Part shown: positions 58,805 through 64,000 of the stretch, piece by piece
Layout of the letters: the number at the start of each line of letters is the position of its first letter
Position numbering within the stretch: position 1 is the first letter of the stretch
NCBI RefSeq assembly: GCF_013205055.1
Contig: NZ_JABMLF010000001.1
Coordinates: 620,001 to 684,000, forward strand
DNA length: 64,000 nt
Direction of reading: 5' to 3'
DNA from: Rathayibacter sp. VKM Ac-2856
GTDB taxonomy: Bacteria; Actinomycetota; Actinomycetes; Actinomycetales; Microbacteriaceae
Program-made: the position numbers and the translations under genes
The notes under the pieces: generated by a model
The model's input: the letters and a program-made list of their open reading frames with translations, nothing else
Told to the model about the DNA's origin: nothing
Database searches by the model: none

Positions 58805-59685
58805 CCGGCCTCCTCCGCGGACACGGCACGGGCGGCGCGGCCGGCGTCGAAGCGCTCGAACTCCGCGAACGCCGCGCCGAGCTCGCGCACGTAGGGGTGC
58901 CGCGACTCGGTGAGCACCTCCAGCAGGGGGCCGTAGGCGACCACCTCGCCCTCGACCAGCACCGCGATGCGGTCGGTGGCGCGGCTGAGCACGTCGATGT
59001 CGTGGCTGACGACGACGGCGGCGAAGCCCTCCTGCCGGCGCAGGTCCGTCAGCAGGTCGACGATCGACTCGCGGACGGTCGCGTCGATCCCGGACGTCGG
59101 CTCGTCGGCGATCAGCACCGTCGGGCCGAGCACGAGCGCGCGGGCGATCGCGACGCGCTGGCGCTGGCCGCTGGACAGCTCGTAGGGGTAGCGGTCGAGC
59201 AGGAAGAGCGGCAGGTGCACCGAGTCGAGCAGCGTCGCGACCCGGACCGCCGCGCTCTTGGGGTCGTAGTGGCGGTCGCGGAGGAAGATCGGCTCGGCGA
59301 TCAGCTCGGAGACGGTCAGCTCGGGGCGGAGCACCGCGCCGGCGTCCTGCGCGAGGTGCGCGACGTCGAAGGTGAACCGCTTGACCTCGCGGGCCGGCAG
59401 GCCGCGCAGGCGGTGCCCGGCGACGGTCGCCTGGCCGCCGATGATCACCGGCCGGGTCCGAGCACTGCCGACGGCCGAGCCGTCCAGGCCCTCGCCGCCG
59501 AGCACCCGGGCCAGGGTCGACTTGCCGGATCCGCTGCCACCGAGGATGCCGAGCACCTCGCCCGGCTCGACGCGGAGGCTGACGCCGCGCAGCGCCGTCC
59601 ACCGCCCGCTGATCCCTCGGGGCGGGTACTCGACGCTCAGGTCGTCGACGACGATGGGCGCCGAGGCGGCAGCGGCTCGGCTCAC
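58801..59685 (-). CDS. ABC ATPase, third nucleotide-binding unit of the importer
   Basis: The 294-aa protein has Walker A GILGGSGSGKSTLARVLGG, signature LSSGQRQRVAIARAL, Walker [13 protein letters not shown] and VVVSHDIDVL. It has the peptide/nickel-importer type (ELIAEPIF...). The two-domain ATPase encoded next to it already gives two sites, so this is an unusual extra. The GTG start overlaps the previous stop (GTGA). Confidence 0.87.
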   Translation of the reverse strand: MSRAAAASAPIVVDDLSVEYPPRGISGRWTALRGVSLRVEPGEVLGILGGSGSGKSTLARVLGGEGLDGSAVGSARTRPVIIGGQATVAGHRLRGLPAREVKRFTFDVAHLAQDAGAVLRPELTVSELIAEPIFLRDRHYDPKSAAVRVATLLDSVHLPLFLLDRYPYELSSGQRQRVAIARALVLGPTVLIADEPTSGIDATVRESIVDLLTDLRRQEGFAAVVVSHDIDVLSRATDRIAVLVEGEVVAYGPLLEVLTESRHPYVRELGAAFAEFERFDAGRAARAVSAEEAG

Positions 59686-61418
59686 GCCGTCCGCTCCGCC
59701 TGCACGATGCTCCGCAGGAGCTCGCGGCGCTCGGCCTGCTCCCCCGGATCGGGCACCGGCAGCGAGGCCAGCAGCCGCTGCGTGTACGGGTGCTTCGGCG
59801 CGGACAGCACCTCCTCGCCCGTGCCCTCCTCGACCAGCTCGCCGCGGTAGAGCACGGCGATGCGGTCGGCGAGGAGGTCGACGACGGCGAGGTCGTGGCT
59901 GATGAAGAGCGAGGCGAAGCCGAACTCGCGCTGCAGCTCCGCGAAGAGCTCGAGCACGCGCGCCTGCACCGAGACGTCGAGCGCCGAGGTGGGCTCGTCG
60001 GCGATCAGCAGCTTGGGCTCGAGCGCGAGCGAGCGCGCCAGGCTCGCGCGCTGCCGCTGGCCGCCGGAGAGCTCGTGCGGGTAGCGGTCGCCGTAGGCGC
60101 GCGGCAGCTGCACCGCCTCGAGCAGCTCGTCGACGCGCTTCCGGGCGGCGCCGGCGTCGCGGGCGCGGCCGTGGACGATCAGCGGCTCGGCGACGCACTC
60201 GGCGATCGTGAGCAGCGGGTTGAAGCTCGACGCCGGGTCCTGGAAGACGAAGCCGATGTCGCCGCGCACGGGGCGGAAGGCCCGCTCGCGGATCCCGCGC
60301 ATCTCCTTGCCGAGCACGCGCAGCGAGCCGCCCGTGACGGTGGTGAGACCGGCGATCGCGCGGCCGATGGTCGTCTTGCCCGAGCCGCTCTCGCCGACGA
60401 GGCCCAGCACCTCCCCCGCGCGGATGCGGAAGGACACCCCGTCGACCGCGACGAAGCCGGGGCGGCCGAGCCGGCCCGGGTACTGGATCCGCAGGTCCTC
60501 GGCGAGGACGAGCGTCTCGGCCTCGGGTGCGCCGGCGCGCTCGATGGCGCGCTCCTTCGCCCGGGCGACGCCCTGGCCCACGTGCGGCACGGCGGCGAGC
60601 AGCTTGCGGGTGTACTCGGCTTTCGGAGCGGCGAACAGCTCGGCGACCGGCGCCTCCTCGACCAGCTCGCCCTGGTACATCACCGCGACGCGGTCGGCGA
60701 GGTCGGCGACGACGCCCATGTTGTGCGTGATCAGGACGATCGAGGTGCCGAAGTCGTCGCGGCAACGGCGCAGCAGGTCGAGGATCTCGGCCTGCACCGT
60801 GACGTCGAGCGCCGTGGTGGGCTCGTCGGCGACGATCAGCCCGGGGTCGAGCACGAGCGCCATCGCGATCACGACGCGCTGCTTCTGCCCACCCGAGAAC
60901 TGGTGCGGGTAGTAGTCGACGCGCTTCTCGGGCTCCGGGATGCCGACGGTGCGCAGCACGTCGATCGCGCGCTGCCGCGCCTCCTTCCGCGGGACCGAGG
61001 CGTGGGCGCGCAGTCCCTCCGCGATCTGCCAGCCGACGGTGAAGACGGGGTTCAGCGCGGTGCCCGGCTCCTGGAAGACCATCGCGACGTCGGTGCCGCG
61101 GAGCTCGCGCAGCCGCGCCTTCGGCACGGACACCACATCGGTGGAGGAGCTGCCGTTCTTCTTCGAGAGCAGGATGACACCGGAGGCCGTCGCCGTCTCG
61201 GGCAGCAGCCCGAGGATCGACTTGGCGGTGACGGTCTTGCCGCTGCCGGACTCGCCGACGATGGCCAGCACCTCGCCGCGCTCGACCCGGAGGCTCACGC
61301 CGGCGACGGCTCGGACCGCGCCGCGGTCGCTGGCGAAGGCGACCTCGAGGTCCTGGATGTCGACGATCGGGCGGGAGTCGGCCTGCCCGCCGCCGTCGGT
61401 GGGACGCTGGACGCTCAT
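59682..61418 (-). CDS. Fused DppD-DppF-type ABC ATPase
   Basis: The 578-aa protein holds two complete ATPase domains: residues about 17-290 ([48 protein letters not shown]) and about 305-570 ([51 protein letters not shown]). It powers an oligopeptide/dipeptide or nickel importer. It overlaps both neighbours by 4 bp. Confidence 0.93.
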   Translation of the reverse strand: MSVQRPTDGGGQADSRPIVDIQDLEVAFASDRGAVRAVAGVSLRVERGEVLAIVGESGSGKTVTAKSILGLLPETATASGVILLSKKNGSSSTDVVSVPKARLRELRGTDVAMVFQEPGTALNPVFTVGWQIAEGLRAHASVPRKEARQRAIDVLRTVGIPEPEKRVDYYPHQFSGGQKQRVVIAMALVLDPGLIVADEPTTALDVTVQAEILDLLRRCRDDFGTSIVLITHNMGVVADLADRVAVMYQGELVEEAPVAELFAAPKAEYTRKLLAAVPHVGQGVARAKERAIERAGAPEAETLVLAEDLRIQYPGRLGRPGFVAVDGVSFRIRAGEVLGLVGESGSGKTTIGRAIAGLTTVTGGSLRVLGKEMRGIRERAFRPVRGDIGFVFQDPASSFNPLLTIAECVAEPLIVHGRARDAGAARKRVDELLEAVQLPRAYGDRYPHELSGGQRQRASLARSLALEPKLLIADEPTSALDVSVQARVLELFAELQREFGFASLFISHDLAVVDLLADRIAVLYRGELVEEGTGEEVLSAPKHPYTQRLLASLPVPDPGEQAERRELLRSIVQAERTA

Positions 61419-62470
61419 CGGGTCTTCTCCACTCCGGCGACGGGATCGTGTCCCGGCGTCTCCAGGCCGTCCGCGGGGAGGGTGCCACCCGGGACGACGG
61501 ACGTCGCGGCGACGTCGCCGGAACCGGCGGCCACCGCGCGCCGACCGCGCAGGCGCGGGTCGGCGAGGTCGTTGAGGCTCTCGCCGACCAGCGTGATGCC
61601 GAGGACGACGAGGACGATGGCCAGGCCCGGGAAGACCGAGGTCCACCAGATGCCGCTGGTCACGTCGGACAGGGCCTTGTTGAGGTCGTAGCCCCACTCG
61701 GCGGCCGAGGTCGGCTCGATGCCGAAGCCGAGGAAGCCCAGGCCCGCGAGGGTCAGGATCGCCTCGGACGAGTTGAGCGTGAAGATCAGCGGCAGCGTGC
61801 GCGTGGCGTTCCGCAGCACGTGCTTGAACATGATCCGCGGCGTCGAAGCGCCGATGACCTTCGCGGACTCGACGAACGCGTCGCCCTTGATCCGCACCGT
61901 CTCCGCCCGGATGACCCGGAAGTACTGCGGGATGTAGACGACGGTGATCGAGACCGCGGCGGCGAAGATGCCGGACCAGAGGTTCGACTGGCCGCCCGAG
62001 ATGACGATCGACATCACGATCGCGAGCAGCAGGGTCGGGAACGCGTAGATGGCGTCGCAGATCACGACGAGCACGCGGTCGAGCCAGCCGCCGAGGTAGC
62101 CGGAGACGAGGCCGAGGAAGACGCCGAGGAAGATCGACAGCACGACCGCGACCACGATGACGAGGAACGCGGTCTGCGCGCCCCAGAGCACGCGGGAGAG
62201 GACGTCGTAGCCGCCGACGGTCGTGCCGAGCAGGTGCTCGGCGCTCGGCGGCTGCTGCGCGCCGAACGACTCGGTGCCGGTGCGCAGCTGCGAGTAGCCG
62301 TACGGCGCGATCAGCGGGGCGAAGGCGGCGACGAGGAGGAACGCGCCGGTGATGACGAGACCGGTGACGAGCATCCCGCGCTGGAGCCCGACGCTCTGGC
62401 GGAGCTGGCGGAGGACCGGCAGCCGGTCGGCGAGGCGGCGGCGCGGGCGCGCCGGAGTGGTGGTGCTCAT
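61415..62470 (-). CDS. Peptide ABC importer permease (DppC type)
   Basis: The 351-aa protein has a long cytoplasmic N-terminus, six helices and the EAA loop (FVESAKVIGASTPRIMFKHV with LRNATRTLP). HLLGTTVGGYDVLSRVLWGA is the conserved DppC region. The C-terminal 45 residues are disordered and Gly/Pro rich. Confidence 0.92.
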   Translation of the reverse strand: MSTTTPARPRRRLADRLPVLRQLRQSVGLQRGMLVTGLVITGAFLLVAAFAPLIAPYGYSQLRTGTESFGAQQPPSAEHLLGTTVGGYDVLSRVLWGAQTAFLVIVVAVVLSIFLGVFLGLVSGYLGGWLDRVLVVICDAIYAFPTLLLAIVMSIVISGGQSNLWSGIFAAAVSITVVYIPQYFRVIRAETVRIKGDAFVESAKVIGASTPRIMFKHVLRNATRTLPLIFTLNSSEAILTLAGLGFLGFGIEPTSAAEWGYDLNKALSDVTSGIWWTSVFPGLAIVLVVLGITLVGESLNDLADPRLRGRRAVAAGSGDVAATSVVPGGTLPADGLETPGHDPVAGVEKTR

Positions 62471-62473
62471 GGG

Positions 62474-63553
62474 TCAGTACCTCACTCGCGGGTCGATGAG
62501 CGCCGCGATGACGTCGACGATGAAGTTGGTCAGCGCCACGATCACGGCCAGCAGGGCGACGATGCCCTGCACGGCGACGAAGTCGCGCGCCTGGAGGTAC
62601 TCGGCCAGCTGGAAGCCGAGGCCCTTCCACTCGAAGGTCGTCTCCGTCAGCACGGCACCGCCGAGCAGCAGGGCGATCTGCAGGCCGATGACGGTGATGA
62701 TCGGGATGAGCGCCGGGCGGTACGCGTGCGTGCGGACCAGGCGGAACTCGCTCACGCCGCGCGAGCGGGCGGCGTCGACGTAGTCGGTCCCGAGGGTGCC
62801 GATCACGTTGGTGCGGACGAGGCGGAGGAAGATGCCCGCGGTCAGCAGGCCCAGCGCGACCGCCGGCAGCACCGCGTGCGAGAGCACGTCGGCCACGGCG
62901 GCGGGATCGCCGGTCTGGATCGCGTCGATCAGGTAGATGCCGGTCTTGTTCTCGAGGAACTGCAGCGAGAGCTCGGTGTTCGTCGTCGCGCGGCCGGCCA
63001 CGGGGAACCACTTGAGCCAGACCGAGAAGACCAGCTTGAGCAGGAGACCCGCGAAGAAGACGGGGGTCGCGTAGCAGAGGATCGCGAAGATGCGCAGGAC
63101 CGCGTCGGGCGTGCGGTCGCGGTGGTAGGCGGCGAGCATCCCGAGCGGGATGCCGACCAGGAACGCCACGATCAGGGCGTAGAAGGCGAGCTCGACGGTC
63201 GCGGCGCCGTAGGTCAGCAGCACCTCGGTCACCGGGCGGTTGTCGCTCAGCGTGGTGCCGAAGTCGCCGCGCAGCAGGTTGCCGAGGTACTCGAAGTACT
63301 GCACGATCAGCGGCCGGTCGTAGCCGGCGGCGGCCACGCGCTCGGCCAGCTGGTCGGCGGTGAGCCTGCCTCCCAGCGCCGCGGTGATCGGGTCGCCCGT
63401 GGAGCGCATGAGGAGGAACACCATCGTCACGAGGATGAAGACGGTCGGGATGATGAGCAGGAAGCGGACGAGCAGGTAGCGCCCGAGCCCTCCTCCTGAG
63501 CCGCGCGGACGCCGGGTGGGCGCCGTCGCCGCAGCCGTCGTGGCTGTCGTCAC
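62474..63553 (-). CDS. Peptide ABC importer permease (DppB type)
   Basis: The 359-aa protein has six helices with FLLIIPTVFILVTMVFLLMR, an ERVAAAGYDRPLIVQYFEYL loop after helix 1, and the EAA loop TDYVDAARSRGVSEFRLVRT. The GTG at 63553 follows GAAAGG. It is separated from the binding-protein gene by the strong hairpin at 63574. Confidence 0.92.
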   Translation of the reverse strand: MTTATTAAATAPTRRPRGSGGGLGRYLLVRFLLIIPTVFILVTMVFLLMRSTGDPITAALGGRLTADQLAERVAAAGYDRPLIVQYFEYLGNLLRGDFGTTLSDNRPVTEVLLTYGAATVELAFYALIVAFLVGIPLGMLAAYHRDRTPDAVLRIFAILCYATPVFFAGLLLKLVFSVWLKWFPVAGRATTNTELSLQFLENKTGIYLIDAIQTGDPAAVADVLSHAVLPAVALGLLTAGIFLRLVRTNVIGTLGTDYVDAARSRGVSEFRLVRTHAYRPALIPIITVIGLQIALLLGGAVLTETTFEWKGLGFQLAEYLQARDFVAVQGIVALLAVIVALTNFIVDVIAALIDPRVRY

Positions 63554-63573
63554 GTGATGCCTTTCGTGGAGAA

Positions 63574-63608
63574 CGGCCGGCGCCTCCCGGGTGGGGAGGC
63601 GCCGGCCG
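63574..63608 (-). terminator. Perfect 15-bp hairpin between binding-protein and permease genes
   Basis: CGGCCGGCGCCTCCC (63574-63588) is fully complementary to 63594-63608 with a 5-nt loop and no U-tract. Such stems after the binding-protein gene usually stabilise its 3' end or cut downstream expression. Confidence 0.7.
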
Positions 63609-63618
63609 GAGGGGTGGA

Positions 63619-64000
63619 TCAGCCCTTGCTGAGCGCCGCGTAGCGGAACTTGAACGAGGCGTCGAGGGTGTCCTCGGCTCCGCTCACGGTGCTGCCGACG
63701 ACCGCGACCTGCGAGCCCTGGAGGTAGGGCAGGGTCGACAGCTGCGCCGCGACCTTGTCCTGGATCTCCTCGATCAGCGCGGTGCGCGCATCGGCGTCCG
63801 TCGTCGAGACCTGCTCGGCGATGAGGCTCTGCACGTCGGCGTCGTCGAAGTGGTTCGCGAGGAAGTTCTCCTTGATGAAGAACGGCGACAGGTAGTTGTC
63901 GGCGTCGGAGTAGTCCGGGAACCAGCCGAGCTGGTACGCCGGGTAGACGTCGCTCGAGCGGTCCTTGGAGTACTGGACCCACTCGGTCGTCTGCAGGTTC
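63619..64000 (-). CDS. Family 5 substrate-binding protein, C-terminal part
   Basis: The frame is open to the right edge; the visible 126 residues include AYQLGWFPDYSDADNYLSPF and VAAQLSTLPYLQGSQVAVVG. This is the end of a SBP_bac_5 (oligopeptide/dipeptide-binding) protein. The gene starts beyond the window; it is the first visible gene of the importer operon. Confidence 0.85.
   Translation of the reverse strand, partial: NLQTTEWVQYSKDRSSDVYPAYQLGWFPDYSDADNYLSPFFIKENFLANHFDDADVQSLIAEQVSTTDADARTALIEEIQDKVAAQLSTLPYLQGSQVAVVGSTVSGAEDTLDASFKFRYAALSKG

Overview
This window comes from a very GC-rich actinobacterium. The best fit is Microbacteriaceae, something Rathayibacter-, Curtobacterium- or Clavibacter-like. 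The evidence is the codon use, many GTG starts, several leaderless-type promoters (a TANNNT box 6-7 nt before the start codon), the fasR-fabD-fabH-acpP-fabF operon followed by a DUF3145 gene, and an actinobacterial-type LexA box. The family assignment is inference from gene content. No rRNA and no CRISPR array were seen.

Layout. 1-7.6 kb: nitrogen salvage. A MocA-like cytidylyltransferase is followed by a minus-strand operon with GTGA overlaps (pucG-like aminotransferase, allantoate amidohydrolase, RpiR regulator, SufU-like protein), then an AtzH-like/amidase fusion and an acetamidase/formamidase. 7.7-11.2 kb: a DUF1275 membrane protein, a hipB-hipA pair and a membrane-anchored HNH endonuclease. 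11.3-14 kb: housekeeping genes mutM, rnc, rpmF and a DUF177 gene. 14.2-21.5 kb: a tightly overlapping operon for import and hydrolysis of a cyclic ureide or pyrimidine (NMT1-type importer, LLM-family oxidoreductase, dihydropyrimidinase, nitrilase-family carbamoyl hydrolase). Divergent from it is cofD, which makes cofactor F420, a plausible cofactor of the LLM enzyme. 22.7-28.1 kb: assorted genes and tRNA-Val. 28.4-36.3 kb: aceE and the fatty-acid synthesis operon with its PucR-type regulator.

36.3-38 kb is a striking non-coding block: eight copies of a 58-bp repeat, then about eight copies of a 92-bp palindrome-bearing repeat. The block is bracketed by a 51-bp inverted repeat whose inner stem shows a compensatory base-pair change. 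38-48.4 kb: DUF3145, PadR regulator, a secreted coiled-coil/lysozyme-like protein, a DNA polymerase I-like operon sharing a perfect SOS box with a divergent DUF6504 gene, a MFS exporter, a glycosyltransferase and others.

48.4-52.4 kb is a lower-GC islet ending at a CAT-anticodon tRNA. It holds a gene broken by a single in-frame stop, a possible integrase remnant, and a translationally coupled FRG-domain plus DUF262 gene pair that looks like a candidate defence module. 52.5-64 kb: glycosyltransferase, DMT transporter, peptide deformylase, a degenerate histidine-kinase-like protein, an RsmC-like methyltransferase, tRNA-Asn with its own terminator, and a peptide/nickel-type ABC importer operon carrying three ATPase domains. 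Its binding-protein gene runs off the right edge.

Dispersed hairpins recur between genes. One 19-bp perfect inverted repeat with a conserved 25-nt loop occurs twice, 20 kb apart.
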